DNA from: Anaerolineae bacterium
GTDB lineage: Bacteria; Chloroflexota; Anaerolineae; Aggregatilineales; JAFGMM01
Reading direction: 5' to 3'
Assembly: GCA_027494055.1 (NCBI GenBank)
Contig: JAOSJO010000012.1
Location: 806,001 to 870,000, forward strand
DNA: 64,000 nucleotides
The translations under genes and the position numbers were made by a program. The stretch's first letter is position 1. Each line of letters opens with the position of its first letter. The notes below the pieces were generated by a model. It was not told where the DNA came from and searched no databases. It worked only from the letters and a program-made list of their open reading frames with translations. This document shows positions 1 through 10,244 of this stretch, piece by piece.

Positions 1-1200
1 ATCGCCGGCCTCGGCCTGGAACTCTGTCAGGACGACGAGGGGCACCTCATCCACCGCCGCTCGCTGGAGACGCTGCGCCAGTTCCAGAGCCAGCTCGGCA
101 AAATCCCGCACAACGTCGGCCTCACCAACATCGACGACCCCGCCCTTGTGGCCCTCGGCGGACGCCTGGGCGCCCCCGCGAACGGCAAGCGCGCCATAGC
201 CGACACGACCCATGCGGGGTGCGTGGATAGCAACCTGTGGTACATCCTGGGCCACTATTACCATTACCGGCACGGCCACGACACGGACTTTCTGCGCCAG
301 GCCTGGCCCAGCCTGGAGCAGGCCCTGCTGTGGCTGCGCTACCAGGACTCCAACGAATGCGGCCTGCTGGAGGTCCACGAGGCGATGGACTGGGCCGATC
401 TCTTCTCCAACCGCTACAACGTGCTGTATGACAACGTGCTGTACTATGCCGTCTGGAAGGCAATGGGCCATCTCGCCGATGCGCTGGGCTTCCCCGCCGA
501 CGAATACACCCGGACTGCCGAGGACGTCCGCCGCAAGATCAACATCCTGCTGTGGGTCGGGCCGGAGGAGCCAAAAGACTGGGACTGGGTGCATCGCGAG
601 CGCCAGGAGTGGCTCTATCCGCTGCGCCGGGCGGAGGTTGAGCTGGTCGTCCGGCCCTTCTACCTGCCCTACATGGGCTTCCGGGACTGCGCTGACCGCT
701 TTGATACGCTGGGCAACCTGCTGGCTATCCTGTTCGGCGTCGCCGACGCCCGCAAGACCGGCCTGATCCTGGACTACATTCACAGCACCGGCCTCAACGA
801 GCCGTTCCCGGTGCGCGCCACCTACCCCGTGATCCATCCCGGCGATCAGGACTGGCGCGAGTACTTCCGCGTGCGCAACCTCAACCTGCCCCACCACTAC
901 CACAACGGCGGGGCCTGGCCGTTCATCGGCGGGTTCTACGTGGCGGCGCTGATCCAGGCCGGCCGGTTCGACGAGGCCCGCTACCAGCTCGCAAAACTGG
1001 TGGAGATGAACCGGCGCGGTATCCACCAGGAGTGGGAGTTCAACGAGTGGTTTCACGGGCAGTCGGGGCGTCCCATGGGCTTCGCCGGCCAGTCGTGGTC
1101 TGCGGCCATGTACCTTTTCGCAGTGGACGCCGTCCGGCGGGGCGCGGTCAGGGTCTTCGATCCAGAGGGCGGGTGGGGGCTGGCCGCTGCCAGCAGATGA
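1..1200 (+). CDS. six-hairpin glycosidase (GH100 / amylo-1,6-glucosidase-like), 5' truncated
   Basis: The frame is open from base 1, so the N-terminus lies outside the window; about 399 residues remain. The protein resembles (alpha/alpha)6-barrel glycosidases of the neutral/alkaline invertase (GH100) and amylo-alpha-1,6-glucosidase type. Landmarks are EAMDWADLF, which may carry the catalytic acid, the late HYHNGGAWPFIGGF stretch, and a C-terminal GFAGQSWSAAMYL segment typical of the barrel end. No signal peptide can be judged. The next gene starts only 4 bases after its stop, so the two are probably co-transcribed. Substrate (sucrose, alpha-glucan or another oligosaccharide) cannot be settled from sequence. 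The fold class is fairly sure, the exact family is not. Confidence 0.7.
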   Translation: MAGLGLELCQDDEGHLIHRRSLETLRQFQSQLGKIPHNVGLTNIDDPALVALGGRLGAPANGKRAIADTTHAGCVDSNLWYILGHYYHYRHGHDTDFLRQAWPSLEQALLWLRYQDSNECGLLEVHEAMDWADLFSNRYNVLYDNVLYYAVWKAMGHLADALGFPADEYTRTAEDVRRKINILLWVGPEEPKDWDWVHRERQEWLYPLRRAEVELVVRPFYLPYMGFRDCADRFDTLGNLLAILFGVADARKTGLILDYIHSTGLNEPFPVRATYPVIHPGDQDWREYFRVRNLNLPHHYHNGGAWPFIGGFYVAALIQAGRFDEARYQLAKLVEMNRRGIHQEWEFNEWFHGQSGRPMGFAGQSWSAAMYLFAVDAVRRGAVRVFDPEGGWGLAAASR

Positions 1201-1204
1201 GCCG

Positions 1205-3006
1205 ATGGATAGGCTGCTGAACGACCTCTATCGCTTTGAGGATACCTGCCATGTGTACGTGATCCGCAGCGGGGAGGCGGCTGTGCTGGTCGACTTCGGA
1301 AGCGGCGACGTGCTCGACCACCTGCAGGTGATCGGAGTCAGCCGCGTGACCGCCGTGCTGATGACCCACCACCACCGCGACCAGGCGCAGGGGCTGGCGC
1401 GGGCGGTGGCAGCGCGCATCCCGATCTGGGTGCCGCACACCGAGCAAGACCTGTTCCGCGCGGTGGACGCCCACTGGCAGGCTCGCCCGATCTTCAACAA
1501 CTACAACATGCGTCAGGACCGGTTCTCCCTGCTTGAGCCGATCCCACCGGCGGGCACGCTCAAGGACTACGAGCAGCGCGAATTCGGCGGGCGGCGGTTC
1601 ACGGTCGTGCCCACGCCAGGGCACACCACCGGCTCGATTACCCTGTTGGCCGAGGTCGGCGGGGCGCGCGTCGCCTTCTCCGGCGATCTCATCGCCGCGC
1701 CGGGCCAGGTGTGGAGCATGGCTGCCACCCAGTGGTCGTACAACGGGGCAGAGGGCGTCGCGGCCAGCATCCCGTCGCTGCTCGACTTGAAAGCCCACGC
1801 GCCAGACCTGCTGCTGCCCTCGCACGGCGATCCGATTGACGCGCCCGGCCCGGCCATCGACCTGCTGGTCGAGCGCTTCTGGGAACTGCTCCAGTTGCGC
1901 GGCGAGAACCCGCGCCTCTTTGCGCTGCACGAGCGCCCCTACGAGGCCATCACCCCGCACCTGCTGCGACACCGGGCAAGCGTCGCCAATACCTACGTTC
2001 TGCTCTCCGAGTGGCGCGCGGCGCTGCTGATCGATTTCGGCTATGACTTCGTGACCGGTGAGGCGACAGGCGCCGACCGCGCCTCACGCCGCCCCTGGCT
2101 GCACACCCTGCCGGCCCTCAAAGCGCAGTTTGGCGTCGAGCGGGTCGCCGTGGTTGTGCCGACCCATTTCCATGACGACCACGTGGCGGGCATCAACCTG
2201 CTGCGGCAGGTGGAGGGCCGAGGTCTGGGCGGCGGAGTCCTTCGCGGACGTGCTGGAGAACCCGGAGCGCTACGACCTGCCCTGCCTGTGGTACGATCCG
2301 ATCCCGGTTGATCGCAGCCTGCCGCCGGAGACGCCGGTCCGGTGGGAGGAATACACGCTGACCCTGCACCCCCTGCCCGGCCACACCCTGTATGCAGTCG
2401 CCATCGCGTTCGAGGTGGACGGCAAGCGCGCCCTGGCGACCGGGGACCAGTACCAGGGCGATGCCGGGCTGGAACTGAACTACGTCTACCCGAATCGCTT
2501 CCGCGCCGGCGACTACGTGGCGAGCGCCGCGCTGTACCGGCGCGTGAACCCGGACGTGATCCTTTCCGGCCACTGGGACCCGCTGTGGGTCACGCCGGGC
2601 TACTTCGACAGGCTGGATCGCATGGGCGCTGAGCTGGAAGCCCTGCACCGCGCCCTGCAACCTTCCGTGCCGGACCTCGGCACGGAAGGCTTTATCGCGC
2701 GTCTGACGTCCTACCAGGCGGTCGCGCGCCCCGGCGAGCCGGTGGCGTTCGCGGTCGAGGTGCGCAACCCCTTCCCGCGCCCGGCTGAGGCCGTCCTCAA
2801 CGTCGTTGTTCCGGCCGGCTGGCGGAAGCAGCGGGGCGCTCACGCTCGCCCTGCCCGCCCTCGCCACCGGCACAGCCCGCTTCGAGGTGACGCCACCCAC
2901 AGACTTCGCAGCGCGGCGGGCGCGCATCGCCGTCGATGTGACCGTTGACCGCCGCCGCTTCGGCCAGCAGGCCGAGGCCCTGGTCAGCGCCGCTCGCGTT
3001 TCCTGA
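1205..3006 (+). CDS. double metallo-beta-lactamase-fold hydrolase, two frameshifts
   Basis: A protein of about 600 residues with two metallo-beta-lactamase (MBL) domains and a C-terminal beta-sandwich-like tail. The first domain has a degenerate metal motif HHHRDQ (residues 55-60) and a later GHTTGS. The second has the full motif HFHDDH (about 321-326), then GHTLYAV and a GHWDP histidine. This suggests one intact and one weakened metal site. The tail (VARPGEPVAFAVEVRNPF) looks like an NEW3-type domain. The frame shifts by one base near 2215 and again near 2815, with MBL and tail sequence continuing each time. The gene starts 4 bases after the upstream glycosidase. MBL proteins of this type are hydrolases of unknown substrate; none is assigned here. 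Confidence 0.75.
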
Positions 3007-3391
3007 ACTCATATGCCAGGGGACCATGAAAGCCACCGCCCTGCACATGACCGGCAACGTACACATTGCCTCACCCTTCGGAAGCGACGGGCTTTGAACC
3101 CTCACTGACCGCGCCATATTGGCGTGGAAATCAAAGCACTATCGCTTCGTCTTCCCAAAATGCCTCGTTGCATAGTGCCAGTTACACGGCCCCATACAGA
3201 AGATTCCCCGATTCACTCCACTGGCGCAGCGCCGTTCCCGGCAACGGTCCCTGCTGTGCGCCTGGTTCCATGTAGGGATATACTGGGAAAACTGCGCGCC
3301 TCGATAACACCACACCTGGCTTGCCGAATAGTGGAGACTATCCGGTGAGTCGTTTGACCAGATCCTGCTGTGCGGCGAAAAGGAGATGTCA
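3007..3391 (+). other. intergenic region before serine hydrolase
   Basis: About 385 bases without a convincing gene. A 23-codon open frame at 3026-3097 begins MKATALHMTGN, reminiscent of the first residues of zinc-dependent alcohol dehydrogenases, and may be a relic or chance. An AAGGAG ribosome site at 3380-3385 fixes the downstream start at the ATG at 3392, because the in-frame ATG at 3386 touches it. No clear promoter or terminator hairpin was recognised. Confidence 0.4.
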
Positions 3392-4950
3392 ATGACGATG
3401 CGTACGGTTCTTGTGCCTGGATTCACGCTCAGGTGGTTCTCTGGTTTGGCGCTTTTCGCCATGGCAGTGGGGTTCGTCTTTACGGCGACGGCGCAAGAGT
3501 CGTCCTCAGGCACGATTGGCACGCCAGACTTTGCCGCCATTGACCGGTACGTGGAAGACCAGATGGCGGATTGCCGGATTCCTGGATTCTCGTTGGGCAT
3601 TATCCGTGGCGATGAAAGTGCTCTACCTGAAAGGGTATGGAGTAGCGGATGAATCAGAACGCCCAGTGACGGCGCAAACTCCCTTTTTGATCGCATCCGT
3701 GAGCAAAACATTCACCGCGCTGGCGCTGATGCAGTTGAAGGACGAAGGAAGAATCGATCTTGATCGCCCGGTGAGCACTTATCTGATGGAACTCCGCGCG
3801 CCATATGGCATATACGAGGAGATGACGGTCAGGCAACTGCTCAATCACACCGCAGGGTTTGATACGCAGGCGGAATATCGGGTAACTTCCCCGGAAGACA
3901 CTGACATCAGCATCACGGAGCTGGTGCAAGCGTTTGGCACCGTTCCTCTCGCTCATGCTCCAGGAATGGGATTTGAGTACAACAATGCCGGGTATATCGT
4001 ATTGGGTGAAGTGATCAGCCAGGTTTCCGGGCTTTCTTACGAGGAATATCTCCAGCACAACATTTTTGATCCGCTGGAGATGCATCACAGCTTCACCTCG
4101 ATGGATCGGGCAGCGGACGACGGTCTTGCAGTGGGTTACCGGACTCCTCTTTGGTTTTCCCCGCGTGTCTGGCCTGACCTACGCACCGGGTTATCTGCCA
4201 GCGTTTGGCATCCTCTCAAGTGCAGAGGACCTGACCCACTACATGATCGCGATGCTGAATGGGGGCGTGTATCAGGATACGCGGATCCTCTCGGAAGAAG
4301 GTGTCGCCGAAATGCTGGCGCCATCCGCTTCCGAATCGCCCTACACCGATTATGGTCTCGGTTGGTTTGTCACCTCCGACAGCTTCTATCATGGGGGCGA
4401 GCTGACCGATTACCAGGCCAGGGTGAAGGTGCTGCCGGAAGACAAACTGGGGGTAGCGTTTCTGCTCAATACCTCAAGCAGTACGGCAAGTACGCTGTTT
4501 GGAGTCGGATACCGCCTTCGGATCGAAACCGGGATCATCAACATTCTTTATGGTGCCTCGCCAACAGATCAGCCAGGGCAGAGTTTTCTCGATCTCAACA
4601 GTCACTCGATGGCGCTCACGCATTTTCTGATGCTAGGGCTGCCAGTTTTGGCCGTCCTGCTGGTCGTTCTATCTGCCTTCCGGCTGCGCACGATGTCCAG
4701 GCGGCTTGAAAAGTCTCGTTTCAGCTTCTGGAGCAATGTGGTCTTCTTTGCGCTTGTCAATCTCCTGCTGCCGCTGTACCTCCTTTTTGTCCTCCCCAAG
4801 CAGAGTGTGTCGTGGGGCTATATGCTGCACTATATTCCTGACGTGGCCTGGTTCGCGCTGGTCTTCTCGGTGCTGCTGCTGGTGGTGGGCCTGTGCAAGG
4901 GGGCGATTATTGCCGTGTTTTTGAAAGACCGGCGGTATCCGGAATACTAG
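3392..4950 (+). CDS. serine hydrolase, beta-lactamase class C / S12 family, membrane anchored; two frameshifts
   Basis: About 519 residues. The N-terminus is a signal-like hydrophobic segment ending near ATAQES. The catalytic SxxK is SVSK (about residue 106), the second motif is YNN in EYNNAGY, and HGG in YHGGELTDY takes the place of KTG. These are the marks of class C beta-lactamase/penicillin-binding-protein-like esterases and D-aminopeptidases. After the hydrolase domain come about four hydrophobic segments (MLGLPVLAVLLVV; FFALVNLLLPLYLLF; WFALVFSVLLLVV), a common layout in this family in Gram-positives and Chloroflexota. The frame slips near 3612 and near 4135, and the family sequence continues after both. 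It may act on cell-wall peptides or esters; beta-lactam resistance is not implied. It converges on the rhamnosidase gene. Confidence 0.8.
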
Positions 4951-5135
4951 GCGGCGGCGGCCACTTTGCCGCGCGCGTTGTTTGCGGTGAGCGCGAGCAA
5001 TGGATAACGCGACTCATGGTCGGATAGCGTTTTCGGCGCCCACGGGGATTTCGGTTTGAGGCTGTTCTGTCCTCATGTCTGGTTGATCTTTCAGTTCCTT
5101 GCTGCCGACAACGCCCTGGAATCGTCCATCACCTG

Positions 5136-7788
5136 CTACGATACGCCCTCAGCCCGACCATGCTTTTCCCGGATTGGATACGCAATCCTGTAACAGCCTG
5201 CGCCAAGAGACAGTTCGACGCTATCGCCGACCTGCGCGCCTTCGTGCAGCGGGTGACCGTTGATCGCGATCTCGCCCATGCGCGCATCGGGGAGCACGAC
5301 CCTGGCCGATGCATTGAACGGAATCGCGATCTCGATGGTGAGCTGCCCCGTCGCGTCGATGCGCCAGCCGCTTTCGAAGTAGCCCGCCGCCGAGCGGTAG
5401 CGCGCCCTGGCCCATTGGAGCGACCTGTCTGGTTTTGGCGCGATACGGGCATGGCGGAAGCCGGTAACGCCATCCTCGCCGGTGGAGGGGTTCAGCCCGC
5501 ACATATCGCGGTACATCCACTCGACGATGGAGCCGTAGGCGTAGTGGTTGAACGAGTTCATGCCCGTCGAGCTGACCGAGCCATCGGGGTTGAGGGAGTT
5601 CCACCGCTCCCAGATGGTCGTCGCGCCCAGGTTGACGGCGTACAGCCACGACGGAAAATCCTCGTTGAGCAGCAGCCTGTAGGCCAGGTCGTTGGCCCCG
5701 ATGTTCGACAGCACCCGGCAGAGATAGGGCGTGCCGACGAAACCCGTCCGCAGATGGGTCTTGTCCTTCTTGAGCCTTGAGATGAGGTCGTTCTTCACCC
5801 GCTCGCGGTGCGCTTCAGGGGCCAGGTCCATGAACAGCGCCAGCGCGTATCCCGTCTGTGTGGCGACGGCCAGCCGTCCGGTCGCGGTGAAGTACTCCTC
5901 CTGAATCGCCGCCTTGACCTCCGCCGATAGGCGCGCATAGGCCTCAGCCTGCGCCGTCTTGCCGAGCACCGCTGCGGCGCGCGCCACCAGCCGCGCCGAA
6001 TAGCAGTAGAAGGCCGACGCAATGAAATCCTCAGCGGTGCCGCCCTTGCGCGAGGCCGGGTCATCGCCGTCCAGTGCCAGCCAATCGCCGAAGTGAAAAC
6101 CTTCCGTCCACAGCCGCCTGCCGCCGGACGCTTCATCAATCTCCCTGATGTAATCCACCCAGGCGCGCATACTCTCATACTGCTGCTCAAGGATGCCGGC
6201 GTCACCGTAGAACTCGTACACATGCCACGGCACAATCGTCGCCGCATCGCCCCATGCGCTGGAGCCGCCGCTGCTCAGGTTGACCATCGGCACGATGTGA
6301 GGCGCCATCCCGCCGGTCTTCGCCTGCTCTTTTGCCAGGTCGTAGGCGTACTTCGCAAAGAACGCGCCAGCGTCCATGTTGAAGCAGGCGGCGCCTGAGA
6401 AGATCTGTGCATCGCCGGTCCATCCCAGCCGCTCGTCACGCTGCGGGCAATCGGTCGGGATGTCGAGGAAGTTGCCCTTCTGGCTCCACATCGCGTTCCT
6501 GAAGAGCCGGTTGACCTTCTCGTTCGATGTCTCGATCTCGCCGATTGTGTCCATCCGCGAATAGACCACGCAGCCGGTGAAATCATCGGCGCTCAACTCG
6601 CCAACCCAGCCCGAGACTTTGACGTATCTGAAGCCGTAGAACGTGAAGTACGGCTCGGCAACCGCGTCCGTGCCATCGGCGATGTAGATGTACTCCGCCC
6701 TGGCGGTGCGCAGGTTATCGCGAAAGAAGTTGCCCTCTTGCAGGACCTCGCCGAACTGGAGGTGGATGCGGGCACCGGCCGGCGCGCTGGTTCTGAAGCG
6801 CACCCAGCCGGTCATGTTCTGTCCCATGTCCAGCACCGTCTCGCCGGCCGGCGTGTGGATCACCGCCACGGGCTTGATCTCTTCGTTGATGCAGACCGGA
6901 AGCGACCTTCTGGCCTCCAGCTGGGTCGTGTCGATCGCGACCGGTCTCACGGCGAAGGCCCTGCCTGGCGATGGCACGATCTTCCCGATCCGGGCATCGT
7001 ATGTCTCGCCGTCGTAGATATCGCTCGCGATGACCGGGGAAGGCTGGGCTTTCCACAGTCTGTCGGTGGCGACGACCAGTGCGTTCCCATCTTCCAGGGT
7101 GATGTGCATCTCGCAGATCAGCGCGAACCGATCCCCATAGAACCCCAGGACGCCTCCGTTGCCGCCGTACCGGCCCTTGTACCATCCGTTGCCCAGCATG
7201 ACGGCAACCAGATTCGAGCCGATCGCAAGTTGGTCGGTGATGTCGAACGTCTGATACTGGATCCACTGGTCGTAGGCATTGCAGTAGGGCGTGAGGTATT
7301 CGTCTCCAACCTTCTTCCCGTTCAGCTCAAAGTGATACAGGCCCAACCCGCAGATGTAAGCCCGCGAGGCAACGGCCCGCGCGGGAAGGTCGAAAGCGCG
7401 GTACAGAATCGGGTGTATCTGGTTGTCCTCCCAATCGGGGGTGAGCCACTCCGCCTGCCAGCCTTCGTCCATCTTCGCGGTCTCGAACCAGGCGGTGTCG
7501 CTCTCGGCGCTTTCAGTCTCTCCCCACACCCTGACCTTCCAGTAATAACGGGTCCGGGGTGTGAGCCTGATCGGCGGGCGGTAGGCCAGGCTGTCGATGC
7601 CGGGGCCATCGACCTTGCCGCTATCGAAGATGACCTGCTCGAAGTCGGCGTCGCGACCTCACCAGGACTTGCGCGGCGGTCTGTACTTTGTCGCAGGTGT
7701 CCTCGACGATCCAGGAGAAGGTCGGTTTTTCGATGGCGAAGCCCAGGGGATTGACGATGTGGTTGGTCTTGAGGTGGGTGATCTTCAC
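5136..7788 (-). CDS. alpha-L-rhamnosidase, GH78; one frameshift near N-terminus
   Basis: About 884 residues. It hydrolyses terminal alpha-L-rhamnose from plant glycosides or polysaccharides such as rhamnogalacturonan. An N-terminal Bac_rhamnosid_N-type beta domain (ELNGKKVGDEYLTP; WYKGRYGG) precedes the six-hairpin catalytic domain, which has the family signature DCPQRDERLGWTGD and then GATTIWERWNS and FNHYAYGSIVEWMYR. A C-terminal beta domain ends the protein. The start is GTG at 7788, preceded by GAGGA five bases away; it opens with KITHLKTNHIVNPLG, the usual GH78 beginning. One extra base near 7652 puts the first 45 codons out of frame with the rest. No signal peptide is visible, so the enzyme probably acts on imported oligosaccharides. 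It is divergent from a GH43-like gene and near a LacI-controlled importer. Confidence 0.93.
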
Positions 7789-8051
7789 GAATTTCCTCAC
7801 GGGTGCGGCGCGATCAGTCTGAGTGGACGATGCCGGATTGTCCCCCTGGCGCCCTCATCTGCCAAGGCCGGCATCAGCTTGGCGCGCCAGCCCGTCTGCC
7901 CTGATGCGCTCCGGCGTTGCACTGGCGCGCCGAGGAGTCCTGGAATACAGTCAGGTTCGATTGCATGAAAAGGAAAAGATTCTGATAAACCGACCCTCAG
8001 GGCATCCAACCTGTCGCCTCTCACATATCGCTGTCTTTGCGGAGGGCCATA
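7789..8051. promoter_or_regulatory. divergent intergenic region between GH78 and GH43-like genes
   Basis: The 263 bases separating the two divergent glycosidase genes must hold promoters for both. The plus-strand gene has GGAGG at 8041-8045. I found no convincing -35/-10 pair and no copy of the palindrome seen upstream of the neighbouring LacI gene. Confidence 0.4.
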
Positions 8052-8930
8052 ATGTTGAAGAACACCGACATCCACATCCGTGACCCATTCGTGCTGCCGA
8101 TCACGGCGGAGAGGCGATACTACCTGTACGGCACTACCGGCCCGCAGACCTGGACAAGCTCTGCATCGGGTATCGACTATTATACCAGCCCCGACTTGCG
8201 TGGCTGGGAAGGCCCTTTCCCGGCCTTCCGGCCTCCAACGGGCTTTGGGCTGACCGCAACTTCTGGGCGCCCGAAGTGCACGTCTACCGGGGGCGCTATT
8301 ACCTGCTTGCCAGCTTCAAGGCTGAAGGCGTCTGCCGGGGGGACGCAAATCCTTGCTGCCGACGGCCCACGAGGCCCCTTCCTGCCGGTCAGCGACGGGC
8401 CGGTCACGCCCCGCGATTGGGAGTGCCTGGACGGAACGTTGTTTGTGGATGCCCGCAACCAGCCCTGGATGGTCTTCTGCCACGAGTGGGTGCAGGTGGG
8501 CGATGGTGAGATCTGCGCCGTGCGCCTGAGCGATGACCTGGTGTCGGCGATAGAGCCGCCGCGCCTGCTGTTCCGTGCGTCTGAGACCCCCTGGGCTGAG
8601 GCGTTCGAGTCGAAGGGCAGGAAGGGCTATGTTACCGACGGTCCCTCGCTGCGCCGCCTGGCGAGCGGTGCGCTGATCATGCTGTGGTCCAGTTTCGGCG
8701 TGGGTGGATATACCATCGGGGTGGCGCGATCGGCTTCTGGCGCGATCCAAGGCCCGTGGCACCAAGCGCCAGAGCCGCTGTATGCCGGCGATGGCGGTCA
8801 CTGCATGGTGTTCCGTACCTTCGAAGCGCGGTTGTTGCTGGCTTTTCATCGACCCAACCAGTCGCCCCATGAGCGTCCGCACTTTGTCCCCCTGCGCGAA
8901 ACCGGGTCGTCGGTGGAGATCGTCAAGTAA
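8052..8930 (+). CDS. GH43-like five-bladed propeller glycosidase; two compensating frameshifts
   Basis: About 292 residues. The opening HIRDPFVLP, with an early aspartate, and YYLYGTTGP are typical of GH43/GH32-clan beta-propeller enzymes that remove arabinose or xylose. The start is ATG 8052, six bases after GGAGG. The frame is open throughout, but codons between about 8246 and 8337 are nonsense. Reading the other frame there gives WADRNFWAPEVHVYRGRYYL and ASFKAEGVCRG, the expected propeller sequence with the APEV motif. A T is missing in the TTT at 8244-8246 and a G is surplus in the run at 8337-8342, so a translation taken at face value is wrong for about 30 residues. No signal peptide. 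Substrate is inferred from the arabinose/rhamnose context only. Confidence 0.75.
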   Translation: MLKNTDIHIRDPFVLPITAERRYYLYGTTGPQTWTSSASGIDYYTSPDLRGWEGPFPAFRPPTGFGLTATSGRPKCTSTGGAITCLPASRLKASAGGTQILAADGPRGPFLPVSDGPVTPRDWECLDGTLFVDARNQPWMVFCHEWVQVGDGEICAVRLSDDLVSAIEPPRLLFRASETPWAEAFESKGRKGYVTDGPSLRRLASGALIMLWSSFGVGGYTIGVARSASGAIQGPWHQAPEPLYAGDGGHCMVFRTFEARLLLAFHRPNQSPHERPHFVPLRETGSSVEIVK

Positions 8931-9016
8931 GGGGATGCGGCCGGCCCCTTGTCCCTCAAGGCTGCCGGGGGCTTTCCCCTGACCCCCGCTTGTTCACAAA
9001 ACCCTGAGCACACCTC

Positions 9017-9045
9017 TTGACGCGCTCCAAAAAAGGCCCTAAAAT
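9017..9045 (+). promoter_or_regulatory. sigma70-type promoter of LacI/importer operon
   Basis: TTGACG (9017-9022) and TAAAAT (9040-9045) are separated by exactly 17 bases. Transcription would start near 9052, inside the palindrome described next, and run into the LacI gene at 9114. The last base of the -10 is the first base of that palindrome, so repressor binding should block RNA polymerase. Confidence 0.75.
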
Positions 9046-9080
9046 GTATTCACACGTGTCAGTTGACACGAGAGAATACA
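9045..9080. promoter_or_regulatory. 36-bp nested perfect palindrome, likely LacI-family operator
   Basis: Outer arms TGTATTC (9045-9051) and GAATACA (9074-9080) and inner arms CGTGTCA (9055-9061) and TGACACG (9064-9070) are both perfect inverted repeats. They share one centre (GT, 9062-9063) with equal 3-base spacers. The element covers the end of the -10 and the start point of the promoter at 9017-9045 and lies 34 bases before the LacI gene. Autoregulation of the operon at 9114-13475 is inferred. Confidence 0.7.
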
Positions 9081-9113
9081 CCCAGATCGTTTTTCTAGCA
9101 AAGCGCGGATATT

Positions 9114-10158
9114 GTGAAACGGCCAACACAGAAAGACGTTGCGCGCAGAGCGGGCGTTTCACGCTCAACCGTATCATACGTGTTGAACGACCAGACCGAC
9201 CTGAAAGTAGCGATTTCCGCAGATACCCGCGAGCGCGTGCTGCGCGCGATTGCCGAACTCGGTTACGAGCCGGATGCACGCGCACAATCCCTGCGCCGGG
9301 GCCACACGAAAATCGTCGGCGTGATCATGCCCGTCATCAAAAATCCCTTCTTCTGGCAGATCTTCTCCGGCATTTCCGACGCGCTGCAGGAAGCCGGCTA
9401 CAGCCTGCATCTGTCCCATCATTCCCGGGATTCACAACAGGAAGCCAACACCATCCGCGAATTAATGCGCCAGCGCGTGGATGGGTTCATCCTCCTCGCA
9501 GCGGTCAAGTACCTGCTGCCCGGATTGTCCGAGTACCTGCGGAAGGTGGGTTGGCCTGTTGTCGAGATCACGGCGACCAAAGCCGAGTTTGATCATGTCG
9601 CCCACGGCTATTCCAGCGGCACACGCACGCTCATGGCGCATCTTCTTGAGCTGGGGCACCGGCGCATTGGCTTCATCTACGGCGTCACCGAGGAAGTGCA
9701 GGGGGCATGACCGCCTGCTCGCCTACCGCCAGGTGTTGCAGGAGGTCGGGCTGACCGGTAACGCGCCCTTCGAGGTGCACTGCGGCGCCGAGTTGGAGGA
9801 TGCATACCAGGCTGCCTCTGCCCTGCTGAGCCGCCCGGATCGCCCAACCGCGCTGCTGGTGATCAACGATATGCTCGCGGTTGCGGTGATGCGTGCCGCG
9901 CAAGACCTGGGGTTGACCGTTCCCGGCGACCTGTCCGTCGCCGGTTTCGACGACATCCCGTTTTCCAGTTACACGGCGCCGCGCCTCACCACGGTTACCG
10001 GGAAGGCCGAAGAAAGCGGGCGCGAAGCAGTTCGACTGCTTCTCAAGCGTTTCGCAGAGCCAGACCTTCCCCAGCAGGTGACGACGGCGGAGGCGCAGCT
10101 CATCATTCGCGAGTCAACTGGCCCGGTTACCTACCGGAGAAAGGATAGTCTCCACTGA
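9114..10158 (+). CDS. LacI-family transcriptional regulator; one frameshift
   Basis: About 347 residues. The N-terminal helix-turn-helix is TQKDVARRAGVSRSTVSYVLN, followed by the hinge ELGYEPDARAQSLRRG and a periplasmic-binding-protein-like effector domain (IVGVIMPVIKNPFF; GFDDIPFSSYTAPRLTTV). The start is GTG 9114, which puts the HTH at the usual position; the ribosome site is weak. A surplus G in the GGGGG at 9701-9705 breaks the frame, which otherwise reads EEVQGHDRLLAYRQ. The gene heads a unit with two sugar permeases and a binding protein and has a palindrome over its own promoter. It is probably a repressor released by a rhamnose- or arabinose-derived sugar. Effector identity is not visible. 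Confidence 0.9.
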
Positions 10159-10244
10159 CCGCAGGTGCAGATCATGACAGCCGGGGCGCGGCCTCACTGA
10201 CGGCCTCTGAATACCTACAAAACGAGAGAGAGGGAGGCTTCTTT

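Noticed and set aside
3026-3097. 23-codon frame beginning MKATALHMTGN as a truncated alcohol dehydrogenase
   Set aside because: Only about ten residues resemble that family and no further dehydrogenase sequence follows in any frame.
6738-7754. 338-codon plus-strand open frame opposite the rhamnosidase
   Set aside because: Antisense shadow of GH78 without recognisable domain or ribosome site.
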